64,000 nt of DNA. Source: Antitrichia curtipendula (taxonomy: Eukaryota; Streptophyta; Bryopsida; Hypnales; Leucodontaceae). Position numbers and translations under genes: made by a program. The notes beneath the pieces are model-generated. The model was not told where the DNA came from. It saw nothing but the letters and a program-made list of their open reading frames with translations, and did no database searches. Numbering within the stretch: the stretch's first letter is position 1; every line of letters begins with the position of its first letter. The stretch spans positions 25,128,696 through 25,192,695 of the forward strand of contig OX579638.1 of NCBI GenBank assembly GCA_951230915.1. Reading direction: 5' to 3'. This document shows positions 10,730 through 22,450 of this stretch, piece after piece.

Positions 10730-12764
10730 GTATGTGCCTAATTTGGCCCTTGATTATTTTCTTTTGTAGGACTAGTAGTTAAAATTCAAGTGGTTTGTTT
10801 AAACCTTTATGAGTCTATTAAAATCCGACTTTGAACTACAAATCAATTAGATAATTCCTGTAGATTTTTATAAATATATTAAACATTAAAAATAGATAAA
10901 AATTGAAGAAGATATGGATGGATGAAATTTGTTATTAAAAAGAGTTTGCTTTGGATGAAAAGTAATAAAAATAATTCAAATCAATTAAAAATCATAATAT
11001 TAGAATCTAGATAAAATTTAGAAGTAAAAAGTTAAGAGAAAAGTTAATTTGGAATTATAGTGATATAGGAATTATAATGTCAATTAGCGATCAAACTTCA
11101 TCCATCCATAACTTTGGATTGTAAAGTTCAAACTTAAAGTGTCTTAACACCTTAGAAATTTAATTTTATGTTTTACAACCTAGATGTATTAAAATCCTAA
11201 AAATAGCAAATTAAGATTATGCATTTTGAGTGTATCATTGAATAGATGGTCAATGAAAATCTTTGAAGACAACTAAGACACAAATTGAATTAGGAATCAC
11301 TTAGTAAATCTTTGAAGGATTTTATAACTATCTTACACTTATAAAATAGAGCAAAATTGAAGAAAATAGAACATGATGAAGTTTGGTCTTAAACAAGAGT
11401 AGATTTAGATGAAAGTTATAATACTCTATCCTATTCTAGTGAATTTACAACCCCAAAATTTAGAATATACTTTAATCTAAATTCAAAAGTAGAAGTGAAT
11501 TTGGATCAATGAGTTAAAAGAAATTGATGGATAAGTTTGGTAGAACCATTTAGGAATAGAACTTCATCTACATAACTTTTGATAGTGAAGTCCAATTTAA
11601 GTGTGTTTTATCATTTTGGAAAGGGCATGTAATTTTATATAACATATGATAATTAGAATATAAATTTGATTCAATTTTCTTTGAAGGTTCAAATTTTTGG
11701 GCCCGTATTGGCCAAAATTGACCAAAACTTCTAATTTTTGAAGGTTACAACATTTCAAGTTGACATTTGAACCATTTAGGATTTAGAAAATAAAAAGGCT
11801 TGTCTATTGCTTAGAAGGACAATTGGGCAACGCTTAGAGCCTTAGACACCCACTTATTATTTGGAGATTGAAACATGAAGAATGGAGTTGTACCCGCTTT
11901 ATTTGAAGGTTGGAGATAAAATGTTTACATACACACACTTACACCTAGCTAATTATTCAAACAAATGAGTGCTTCAAAATCTTTCACATGTTAATTACAA
12001 TTATCAACACACATAAACAAGTGATTATAAGACTTTCTACCAAAAAAGAGTGTATATTAAATAATTAATTTTGGGAGGGAAGGAAGGGAGAGACTAAGAT
12101 TATGTATAGGGGATAAGGGATTAGATAGAAAGGAAGGTTAGAGACTAGGAACTTGATTGTATTAATTGTTTTAAAGTAGGTTGTGTAGAATAGGATTATA
12201 GGAAGTACTTGATTGTTTTTTAATTTTAGTTTATAGAGTAGGATGTATGTGGCGTATTTGATGGCTATATTGTTAATGATAGAGTGGGTGTGCTTTATAG
12301 TAGGGATGGAAATTTAAAGTTGTTGGAGAGTGATTGGATTGAGGGTGTATGTATAGTGCCATAAGGCCGTGCCAATTGATAGGAATGACTATTAGTGACT
12401 ATTAGTATGTATTCCAACTAAGGTTGCAAATACTTGTAATAAAGGAGTTGTATTTATTTATCTTTGTAAATTTACCAAAAAATCATAGGAACTATATTTT
12501 GTATACAAATACCAATTCTCGAGAAAAAAATTTTGAACGGAAGCTTGGGCAACAATTCAAAAAGACCGAGCTTGGATTTTGAGTAGGTATTATTAAGAAG
12601 AGTATCATGCTCTCTTGTTTATCTTATTGTCGCCATTTTTGCTCAGTGAGTGTTGTGTGCCAGCATGGGCTCTAGTATAGCTATATGCATAATTGTATAT
12701 GATTGCTCCTCACTATCCCCTCAAAAGACAGGAACATCTCCTTTTCAATTAATTAGCCCAACCC
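10730..12764. other. Unassigned repeat-like stretch
   Basis: The part at 11050-11870 repeats a pattern seen at 14540-15040: AACTTCATC...CATAACTT, then a tract ending ATTGCTTAGAAGGACAATT and a CGCTTAGAG/GCTTAGGCACC word. This suggests two diverged copies of one retroelement-like repeat. The part at 12050-12420 is C-poor and purine-rich (GGGAGGGAAGGAAGGGAGAG). No frame is convincingly coding. Confidence 0.35.
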
Positions 12765-12975
12765 CCAACCCCACCCCAAAAATCAGTAGCCATCTTTGCC
12801 GTTGAAAATAAAAATAAAACCTTCCCTGCCGTTGATCTTGATATAGATATTGGGATACGAATACTGGGATACAAATATTGGGATACGATATGGATATGGA
12901 AATACGGTATGTATACGGATACAAAAAACGGATACGAAAACCAATTAACCCATATCGATTGTTAAACAAGTTCAT
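12765..12975 (-). repeat. TATCC-tract dispersed repeat, copy 1
   Basis: On the complement a run of degenerate TATCC/GTATCC units is followed by AAGATCAACGGC, a T-rich spacer, then CTACTGATTTTTGGGGTGGGG and AATTAATTGAAA. The same order of blocks appears at 39560-39790 and 55890-56115 on the + strand, so this is a dispersed family with an embedded minisatellite. Confidence 0.6.
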
Positions 12976-13012
12976 TTAAGAAAATACAAGATTGAGGGGG
13001 GATAACTGATAT

Positions 13013-13100
13013 TTTCAGATCAAATTATTTTTCAGAATCCATCCCCTTCCCCAAAAGAAAATGAATTGGAGGGGTTTTGAAAAATAATTTGATCTGAAAC
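13013..13100. repeat. Short inverted repeat (hairpin)
   Basis: TTTCAGATCAAATTATTTTTCA at 13013-13034 is matched by its complement at about 13077-13100. The inner arms carry CCATCCCC against a GGAGGGG motif. The loop is about 25 bp. It could be a small MITE or a transcribed hairpin. No TSD identified. Confidence 0.7.
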
Positions 13101-13417
13101 TTTGGACGCATCACTCACTATGCATTCAAAAGACAATAACTATGAACTATATGATTGCTCATCACTATGTTGTTACGGTACAAGTGTGTTCTCTTTAAAG
13201 ATAGCATGTATAGTATTCCCCTAGCTCTCACCATAATGGTACGTTTGAAAAATGGAGATCATGAACTCATTGGTGGAAATTGATAGTGGTGTAAGTAATA
13301 GCCAATGCATGATAGCTATATGAAAGGAATACAAATAGTTTGTGCTAAGGCTGTTATATTGATCATGGTATAACTGCAAGTTTTTGACATGGAATCCCGG
13401 CTTGAGTAAATTTTCAG

Positions 13418-13797
13418 AGAGAGAAGGGACTAGGCCTTGCCTCAAGTAGCATTGGTTGCTTTTGTGTACGTATTGTAGGATTAGGTCAGGTCATTGTCTA
13501 CAAGTCTCATAGTGTAAAGCTCCATCTATCGACCGCGGGCATGTTGGTACTCATAAGAAAGACATGGCATTATACTTGTTAATAAAAAAAAACTTTATAA
13601 TGGTGATATGGTATCCATCAGAAAGCATAGTTTCCACAGGGACCGTATTATACTGAGGTGTAACATGCCTTTTTGAGTCACACCTGTAAGAACTAATGAA
13701 AATATTAAATTAAAAATATTGCCACAATAAATATGGTTAAGTAATTTTTTAGATAGAAGGACAAAGAGAGAAGGGACTAGGCCTTGCTTCAAGTAGC
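13418..13797. repeat. Direct repeat pair about 345 bp apart
   Basis: GAGAGAAGGGACTAGGCCTTG and the following TCAAGTAGC occur at about 13420-13450 and again at about 13766-13797 with one mismatch. The matching stretch is about 33 bp. Little else in between aligns, so this may be a remnant of terminal repeats or of a local duplication. Confidence 0.7.
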
Positions 13798-14094
13798 CTC
13801 TACAACCTTTAAAGCAGCTAGCCCTGATTCACTAATCCTAATATCAACTACTAACCAACTAATTATCAACCGGCTAGTACCAAAACAATTAACACCAACA
13901 ACTTCTAGCACTAAACTTCTAATACAAACATTTTTTTTTAACAATTAAGACATCATTTCAACCACTAGACGTCTCATATTAACTTAGTTTATGTTTAGTT
14001 TAAACCAAATATTAGCAAATATTAGCAACCAATCTTGTTTAGACCAAATATTAGCAACCAATCTTGTTCCTTAAATGAAATTTTGCTTGAAGCA

Positions 14095-14269
14095 TCTCAT
14101 AACTTCTTCACTTAGGATCAATGTGAAACAAAAATTATACACACACGAAGCTCTTGCAGAACTACACATCTATAAAAAGTTTTAAAGAATTCAAGTAAAT
14201 TTCAGCTCATAGGAACCTACCCAAATTCCAGATTGTCCCCCAAGGGGACAATGGGCCTTTAGGGGTTAA
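14095..14269. mobile_element. TTAA-family element, right-end fragment
   Basis: The segment ends GGGCCTTTAGGGGTTAA at 14269. Upstream, AAACAAAAATTATACACAC and CCCCCAAGGGGACAATGGGC match the right part of the 16313-16899 copy. The left part has been lost or has diverged beyond recognition. Confidence 0.65.
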
Positions 14270-14539
14270 AGAACCAATTAGTTGTCAAACCTCATCCACT
14301 CATTATCTTCACTAGTAAAATCCAATTCTCAAGCTCCTTATCATTTTGAATAGATGAATCTAGTTCCTACAAGGAACAAACTCTAAAACTCTAGAAATAA
14401 TTGACCAATTGAAGAAATTCAACGTCCTTAGAATAAGATAGATGTCAATTTAGAATCTTCTAAAAAAATTCAGGTAGTAGTTGCAGCTCAAAATCATATA
14501 GAAGAAGTTTAGAGGAACCTAGAATTAATTTATACTTCA

Positions 14540-15040
14540 AAAAACAGCTTAAACTCTAGAAGTAAGCAAGGGATGAAGCTTGGTGTGGAATTTGGATGAA
14601 AGTAGGAAGTTTCCATTCGTTTTGAGTCAAGTTTGGAATTAAGTAAATAGATAAAATATTTAGTTGATAGAAAAATAAAATAAAAGTTGATTTGAAATAC
14701 ATAATCCATAGAAAAACGTGGGTGAAGTTTGAATTGCCTCTTCTAAAGTCAAACTTCATTTGGTCATAATTTCTACTAGGAAACTCCAATTAGGACAAAT
14801 TTTACTATTTTGAAAATGGAACGCTCTGATCTACAATTTAAGTCAGATAAAGTTTATTTGTAAATTGTTTGTCTCAAAAACAGAAAGTTTTGGCTTAGTT
14901 CAGCTGGTTGGCCAAAGTTTGCTTTGTTTTGAAGTTTCTAGTTGTTCCTTTTGCAATTTACATCAATTAGACACATTAAAAAATCCATTGCTTAGAAAGC
15001 ACAATGGACCTCGCTTAGGCACCGACATAAGATATTTTGC
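14540..15040. repeat. Diverged copy of the 11050-11870 repeat
   Basis: Shares ordered words with 11050-11870: AACTTCATTTGGTCATAA, a TTTTGAAAATGG block, and ATTGCTTAGAAAGCACAAT followed by CGCTTAGGCACC. Both may derive from one retroelement; no LTR or reverse transcriptase motif was found. Confidence 0.35.
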
Positions 15041-16084
15041 ACATCAAATACAATAACTTTAAAATATTTTTGTTTGATAACAAGAATGGGTATGAAAACG
15101 CTCACACTTTTGAATGGAATAGAAATAAGCAATATACCTTAAATGGTGAGTAGTAGAAGGGCAATAATTAGGTGGAGTGGGGACTATTTTAGATATTGAA
15201 TGGGACATATATAGTGTGGTAGAGTTGATTGCTTTGTAATGGAATGATTTTTGTTTAGAAAAATTTCAATCTAACCTTTTACTTGAGCAACACTTTGATA
15301 TTACTAACATCTTTTTCTACTATGCATCAAATGAATTTTGGATTCATCTTCATCACAATTAATGTCTGATGCAACTTGAAAATTTAAAATGATTTCATTT
15401 TGCCTCCAAAGTTCATTGAAACACTTGCATTTGCAAATGTGCAAAAATCCTTCATGAATTCCTTTTGCATGTTTGTGATGCCTCAACTCAAAGTGTATAA
15501 AATTAGTTTTTGTGTATAATTACCTTGAATTTTCCTATTATCTCATGTAATACTAAAATATCACAGTTGCACTATTTTATAATTAATGCAAGCTAAAATA
15601 AGATTATGGTGTATCCATTTTCAAAAATATAAAAAATTTACGGGTGACACTAATTGGATACTGTGATATATTGTAAATCCAAATTTAAATTTCTTCAACG
15701 CAAATTATTCTAAAATAAGAAATATGTGAATCATTACATTTTAAATCTTTACACACTGTAAGGGTGATAAATGTACTATTCATCACCTAAATAGATATGA
15801 TGAAGCTAAACTAAGCAAAAAAATCAAGGCACCATATGTATAATGACCATATTGCTTGCCATCAATTGAAAAAATATAAATATAAACTTGAAATTGATTG
15901 TTAAAATGTTTTAATAATAATTGATTTTTATTATTAATTTAAAAAATAGATTTTAAATTTTAATATTAAATTTCTTAACTTGGAACAAATGAGTTTAATT
16001 CCTAAAGAATCAAAGCCTTTTTGTCAAAAAATATTCAAAAATGTCATTTCTAGTAAAAAGTGAATAAAATTTAAACTTTATTTT
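15041..16084. other. Unassigned AT-rich stretch
   Basis: A C-poor, G-rich segment lies at 15140-15250. The complementary frame over 15304-15486 encodes a Cys/His/Lys-rich 60-residue peptide with no recognisable motif. I see no transposon ends. Confidence 0.35.
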
Positions 16085-16312
16085 TTTTGTATATCTAACC
16101 TCCTAAGGAATCTTAACCTAATCAATATGAAACTGCATGGAAGAAGTTTTAAAAACTTTAACCATGTAGATAGCATTATTTTTGGCCTCAAACTGATGAA
16201 AATGTTTTTTTCTTGCACCTTGCTCGACTAGATTTTTTGGCTTTGAATATTCTTAACTTCAAAATTTTGCACTTTGATATTGAATTTAAAAAAATTATGT
16301 TGAAGAATTGAG
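16085..16312. mobile_element. TTAA-family host copy, left part
   Basis: This segment (GACTAGATTTTTTGGCTTTGAAT and on to GAAGAATTGAG) aligns with 100-240 and 31740-31850. The host resumes after the nested copy, as GAGTCTAAGAAACAAATTCC from 16900, matching ATCTAGAAAACAAAATTC at 31854. It is the recipient of the nested insertion at 16313-16899. Confidence 0.6.
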
Positions 16313-16899
16313 TTAACCCCTAAAGCCCCGAGGGTGTTTTCTGCCAAAACCCACTCAAAACTACCACTTCTGTTGTATTCACTTAAGGAAACCAAATTTT
16401 TTGTTTTTTTTGGAATTTAATCATAGGATCTTATACTTAACTTGTCTGAAGTCATGTAGTAAAAAATTCATCAAATTTCACCGTACAAATTGGAAGATAT
16501 TAGCATTCAAAGTTGAACAAATTTTTTTTTTCCAAGAAGATGCTTAAATTGCCCAAAAAACTAAGATTTTCCATAACTTCCTCATCCCTAGTCCAAATAG
16601 AATGAATCAAAGCTTCACGTATAGGTAAAAACATAATCTTTTAGGGAAAAAATTCAAAAATAATTATTTTGACTTTTGTAATTTTTTGGGGCTGCCCGCC
16701 AATCTCCATTTCTTGTTCATTGTGCCATAACTTTTTCATCCGGCATCCGATTGAAACAAAAATTATATATCCACAAATCTCTTGCAAAGCAACACAACCT
16801 CAAAAAATCTCAAAAAATCTCAATTCAAATTGAGACAATAGGAACCTACCCGGACCCAAATTGTCCCCCGAGGGGACTAGCGGGGGCTTTAGGGCTTAA
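16313..16899. mobile_element. TTAA-family element, complete, nested
   Basis: The 587-bp copy runs from TTAACCCCTAAAGCCCCGAGG to GGGGGCTTTAGGGCTTAA, with TTAA at both borders. It lies inside another copy of the same superfamily, whose sequence resumes directly after it. Comparison with 240 and 31850 gives an approximate empty site and so supports the element borders. It has no ORF of note (the 76-codon frame at 16751 spans the right end and is a chance frame). Confidence 0.8.
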
Positions 16900-17285
16900 G
16901 AGTCTAAGAAACAAATTCCAAAAAATAAAGTTGTTTCTCAAAGGATTTTTTGGAATATTTGATAATATATTTCATGAATGAGAAAACACCTTCTTTTGTC
17001 ATCAATTGAAAGCACATTAATATCTTTGTTGTCTCTTTTACAGTACAAGAAATCGAATTAAAAAAAGTTTAATTTTCTTCAAAGATCTTGCTTATCATTG
17101 ATTAAGTAATCCAAATCCAAAAAAACAACTTCAAAATTACAAAATATATTTGACTTTTATAAACAACCGCCTTCTAAAATCCATATGAATGGTCTAATTT
17201 ATTATTAAAAAATTTAACTTACTCATACGCAAGACCTTCTAAATGACACCTTTCCATAATTCAATTAGTTATTATAACCTTATCT

Positions 17286-18228
17286 TTAACCCCTAAAGGA
17301 CCAAACATCGTTTTTCGACAACATAGCGATTTTGGGCAGCTCACTATGACTGGAATTTTTCTTTTTTTTCTTTGAAATTTTCACATAAGATGTGCCCGAG
17401 GAGTAGCTTTCAGGTCCAACAATTTTCGTAACTTTTGACTACATGGTTAAAAAGTTATTGCATGATATGTCATTTTCATTGTTCGACGGGCAGCCGGGGC
17501 AGCAAAAAAAACTTCTTTAAGAATCACTTTTAAAAAAAACTAAATTTTTAAATTGGTTCTTTAGATTTATATGTACGTGGGAGGCTTTGAATCATTCCAT
17601 TCCGATCAATGAGTCAAAAGTTATGAGGATTCTTAGTTTGAGGGTAGTTATGGAATCTCTACTCTAAAATAAACTTTGAAGTCCTTTATTTAACTCGATT
17701 TTCAATAATTTTGAAAAAAAACAAAAACATTGGGTGTAGATTGTTTATTACAACATTACAATCGTTGGGATTGGCATTTTTCAATTTCATAAATAAATTC
17801 TTGACAATTTAGTGCTTTGAATCATTCTCTACCTCTTCCTACTTACTATTTTTTTCCTATATGTTGTACAATTCCAAATGATCTGAAATTTTTCAAGCAT
17901 GTAGCCAACTTGCCTTGAAGAATAAATCCAAAGAGTAACCATCATTTTGGACATTTTTTCATACAAATGTGACCTTGTGGAGGGCAGCTGCCCGTTTTTT
18001 TGCAGGGACAAAAAAAGGATTTTTGTCAATTCAAACGCTATTATCTTGCAATCCACTCGGTGGAAAATTCTGAAATTTTTTCCACATCTTCTTAAACAAG
18101 TTTACTACAAGATCCTACGTCTATAAGTGTCCAAAAATGTTTTTTTTCTAAAATTTGGCACTAGTATTAGAAATGGCAGTTCTGGAGCGGTTTTGGTGAA
18201 AACAAAGTCAAAAACCTTTAGGGGTTAA
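17286..18228 (+). mobile_element. TTAA-family element, type copy, complete
   Basis: The 943-bp copy begins TTAACCCCTAAAGGACC and ends AACCTTTAGGGGTTAA. The terminal 14 bp are exact inverted repeats and TTAA sits at each border. Interior landmarks: GACAACATAGCGATTTTGGG near the left, a central TTATTTAACTCGATTTTCAA containing the TTAA used by nested insertions, a palindrome GGGCAGCTGCCC at about 17984, and TTGCAATCCACTCGGTGG near the right. The same order is found at 37681-38625 and 62106-63021, so this is a discrete non-autonomous family. There is no transposase. A TTAA target with CCC ends resembles piggyBac-like or Kolobok-like transposons, but this assignment is inferred. Confidence 0.85.
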
Positions 18229-20066
18229 AATCACATAGTCAAAGATAATTAAATAATGTTTTATCATTTCTTGGGCAAGTACTTGTAAGATACCAAAAGC
18301 AAATGTTTGACATTGTAATTGATGTCCATAAGTAGTCATTGACTTCAAACATCAATAATTTGGGCCATTTAGGATGAGTTTATGGCTTGTGCTACTCATT
18401 AGGGACCATACTTGTCAAACAACCACTTCCTTTTAAATACAAATACAACTAGTGCTCTTCATAGTAGATTTGTTTTAACCTTTTCAACTCCTATTCCACA
18501 TATTTGTATGCTCTTAATCCCGAATCACCCTAAGGGACCAAAACAATCGTCACATAGTATTCAAATTTGATTTGAAGTATTGTAATTTTTGCATTTGAAT
18601 TTAATACAACTTGTTGGAAAATTTGCATTCTCTCTTCTAGTTTGTGTGGTAAAATTTTCAGATTGATATAAATTGTACAATTTCAGATTGATACAAGTTG
18701 AAAGATATTCAAAGTTCACATGTTCAATTTGACTTCACCAAATTGCATTTTGATGCCGGCAACTACGAGGGCTTCCATCTCCTTCATCCAATGTTTGTTT
18801 TTCAATAAAAATTTGTTGAGTTTTGTTCTCCTTAAAGTTTAATTATAGTTTTAAAATTTTCATATCAATCCCAATTGTTTTGAATATTTGGGTGCAATTC
18901 AAAGTTCAAAATTTGGACATTTTTTTATTATAGATATCTTCAACGGCTTGTTTCTTCTTTATACATTGCTCATTTCTTGTAATAAATTTATGAAAAAATT
19001 GCACATACTAGTCTAATTTGTGTGATTAAAATTTCATATCAATCCTAGAAGTTATGAGCGACTGAGAAGCATTTTAGTTGAAGGAGGTTCAACCATAAAT
19101 GTGTTTTTTCAACTTTTTTTTAAATATTTTTAAAAATTTTGAAGCCCTTTTGAAGACAAAATAAGTCAATTGAATGGTATTTCTTTTGCCAGTGTGTTTG
19201 TATGCTGGTTTTGAAGTACTTTACAATTTAATCTTTTTTTCCATTTGAGTAGGTTTAGAAATTGAATTTCACCTCCAAGTGTCTTGCTAGGAAAATTTGG
19301 CATCCTTTTCCAACACTAAAACATTATAATCTTGCAACCTACGTGACCAAATGACTCCAAATTTGATTCACGTCATTTACAACACAAACACTACAAGATT
19401 GTACAGTTGAGATTTCTATACGTTAGTGACAAATGTTTGACCTATAAAACTTAAAAAACAATGATGTTTTTAAAATAAAAAAAGGCCCTAAGCATTCAAA
19501 TGTTGAAGGGACGCTGCATTGCCAACTAGTCAAACATCATGTCTAATCTTATTAGATTGTGTTCCAATATCAATCCTATATTCTTATTACTTGAAACTAT
19601 GAATTGTATATTACTATGAGAAACTTCAATTTGTTTTGAGAAAAATTATAAATATTATCATTTGTATTGCAAAATTAAAAATAAATAAGTAAAATTTTAA
19701 AAAACAATTCAAATTATTTGAAATTTTTTCAAGAGGTCCAAATAGCAATAGAGATTATTGTGAAATTTTTTCAATTGGCCATTTTATTTTGCACCCAAAA
19801 CATTCACATCAAAGACCTTGAAGTCAAATTCAACTAGCAAAACAAATTCATCCTTTTATTTAATCGATGTATAAACTTTTGGTATTTTTTTGCTAATGTA
19901 AAATTTTTATTTTCTAAATATTGATGGAAAAATTTAATTATTGTGGATCTTTTAAGTTAAAGGTGGAAATAAAGTTATATCAATTATAATAGTATACTAA
20001 AATAACATGAAATTTCTATCATAAATGAAGGTTAGAAAAAAAATATGATTTTATAATTTAATTCTA

Positions 20067-20068
<2 letters not shown>
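18229..20068. other. Decayed transposon-like stretch
   Basis: At 18524 TCACCCTAAGGGACCAAAAC resembles the decayed left end of the TTAA family. Words such as ACTACAAGATTGTACA near 19390 echo its interior. The right end is not recognisable, so limits are uncertain. The rest is AT-rich with no coding signal. Confidence 0.3.

Positions 20069-20127
<59 letters not shown>
20069..20127. repeat. (TA)n microsatellite
   Basis: About 29 uninterrupted TA units. Confidence 0.95.
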
Positions 20128-20128
<1 letters not shown>

Positions 20129-20509
20129 GTATGGATGATAAACACAACATATTGTGTTATTTAAATTCTAACATATGGAGCTTGCAATTGCAATAATCCT
20201 TTCAATATTTGAATTTTTTTTTAATTTGAAGATGAAGTAAGAAGAGGTCTTGTCAAGTTTCATTTTCTTAGGTTAAATAAAGTACTAAAAAAATTACAAT
20301 CAAGGTTGACCGAGGCGCATCTATCTTTTAGATACATGTGTGGACCTTTAGAGGTAAATGGTCACTATATTCTATGTCCCTTTGACATATAAGCTTACAT
20401 AGCTTTCATTTGAATCCGTCATGAAGCATTATTTAAAAGTGTTCTATAATTTCAATCCATTGGATTTTAGATTTTAGTTTAAAATAATGGTAAAATTGTA
20501 TATGTTTCT

Positions 20510-22450
20510 TGGTAATATGTTTTTCACAAGGAGATAGGAATGCATTGTTGGAAGTTGCAAGCAACAATTTTGAAAGACTTAAAGGCAATAATGGGGTTTT
20601 GTACCTTCTGGTGTAAAACTATTGATGAACAAAGTCACATTATGGTGTCTTCAATGGATTTAGAAAAGTTAAATAGTAGTGATATAAGATCAAAGGATCA
20701 TCTGTTATTCCTTTGTACACATTTGTGAGGTCATATTCTTATCCTCAAGGCTAGCATGGAGATGATTTTAAAGAGCTTTTGGTAGTGGCTCATACAAGCA
20801 AAGTAGTTGATGTCAATTATGTAAAAAGGGAATCTGTGATCCACAAGCAAGTAGATACACATCCAATAATATCAATTCTTTCTATGTTATACTCCGCAAA
20901 TCAAGGATGAAGATAGGACCATGGCAGTGGGACATGGTGACAACCCACTTGATTCGCTATTTGGCCCACGTAGGTAACTTTGTTAGATTACTATTTCGGC
21001 CTTAATTGAGGAGTCCCTTGGAGTCTCAATGTTGAAGCATTTGAAAGATAATATTGTGAATAGAAAGATAATTTAGGGGAATAGAATAACCATAAGGAAT
21101 GTACTTTTTGTTAGTTTTGAGGTGACCTAGTAACAATAGGGCAATATACGTCAGAAGTTTATAACAAACAAAGAAAATCAATTTTACATCCTCCATTTTT
21201 TCTTGATTCTTGAAGTTGGAATATACTTAATGACAAGGAGTAGAAAAAAACCTTTCTTCTTTAAGCACTATTATCTCATAAATGGTGAAGAGTTTAATTT
21301 CGAAAATTATAAATACATTGTACATGAAGAAAATATCAAGATCATGTAGTTATAATTTTGAATACTAATATTTTTTGGTCCTAAAATCTTAATCCGATTT
21401 CATGTTTTGTATTTCACAAAGGGATGGTAATGCATTTGGGAGGTGGGATGCAAGCAACATTTTTGAAATGAGTTGAACATGATAATAGGGCCTTGCACCT
21501 TTTGGGTGTAAAATAAATAATGAATAAGGACTCATTATGGTATCTTCAATGGATTTAGACAAGTGGAACAGTTATAATATTTACAAGATTCAGTCATTGT
21601 TTTTTAATCAAATTTCAAGCTCAAAGGATACTTTATTCAATTGTGCAACAGTCGTATTCTTGTTTTGTCCCATAGGTTAGCATAGAAATGAGTGTTAAAG
21701 AGCTTTAAGTAGTCACTTGCAAGAGCAAAGTTGTTAGTATCCAACTGTTGTACTCTTGGCTGCATAGAAATTAGTGTTGAAAAAACTCAAAGTACTGACT
21801 TGCAAGATCAAGGTTTTTACTGTCAAACGAGGTGTCAGTTAGGTGAGGAGTAAATTGTGACCAAGACCAATACTACAAGCAAGTAGATAGACATCCAATA
21901 ATATCAATTCTTTCTACGTTATACTCCGCAAATTAAGGATCTAGATAGAATTGGGGCATTGAGGCATGGTGACAACCCGAGTGACAACCCACTTGACTTG
22001 GCCCACATGGGTAATTTTGTGAGGTTACTATTTCACCCTTAATTGAAGAGTCCCTTGGGTTTTCAATGTTGAGGCATTTGAAAGATAATATTGTGAACGG
22101 ATAAGATAATTTAGAAGAATAGTGACCATAATGAATTTACCTTTTGTTAGTTTTGAGGTGACTTAGTAACAATAGGGAAATATACTTCAAAAGTTCATAA
22201 CAAACATAAAAAATCAATTCCGCATCCTCTACTTTATGTTGATTCTTGAAGTTGGAAGACATTCGATGGCACCTAGTAGAAAAAAATCTTTTCTTCTTCA
22301 AGCACTTAGATCTCACAAATAAAATAGAATTTGACTTTGAAAATTGTGCACATATTTTATTTAAAGAGAGTATCGAGGTCATGTTGTTTTAATGTTTAAT
22401 ATAAATTTTTTTGTCCATAAATCTTAAGCCTAAAGTGAACATTTTGTGTT
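20510..22450. repeat. Tandem duplication, unit about 0.9 kb
   Basis: Unit 1 (about 20510-21400) and unit 2 (about 21405-22450) share ordered blocks: TTTCACAA(G/A)G-GGAT, GATGCAAGCAACA, ATGGATTTAGA(A/C)AAG, CAAGTAGATA-ACATCCAATAATATC, TTATACTCCGCAAAT, GAGTCCCTTGG, ATTTGAAAGATAATATTGTGAA and CTTTTTGTTAGTTTTGAGG. Identity looks around 75-85% by eye. Unit 1 keeps a 62-codon open frame at 20540 that stops break in unit 2, so coding function is unlikely. Both may be pieces of an unrecognised retroelement. Confidence 0.7.

Noticed and set aside
17829..18056. 75-codon frame on the complement, with similar frames at 28182, 29019, 46531 and 62738
   Set aside because: These are the same interior stretch of TTAA-family copies. 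The frame has different ends and stops in each copy, so it is not a conserved protein.
18211..18228. Interstitial telomere repeat
   Set aside because: Each terminus contains only one CCCTAAA unit, so it is part of the element end rather than a telomeric array.
20510..22450. LTR retrotransposon with two LTRs
   Set aside because: The two similar units are directly adjacent with no internal region, primer-binding site or polyprotein between them.
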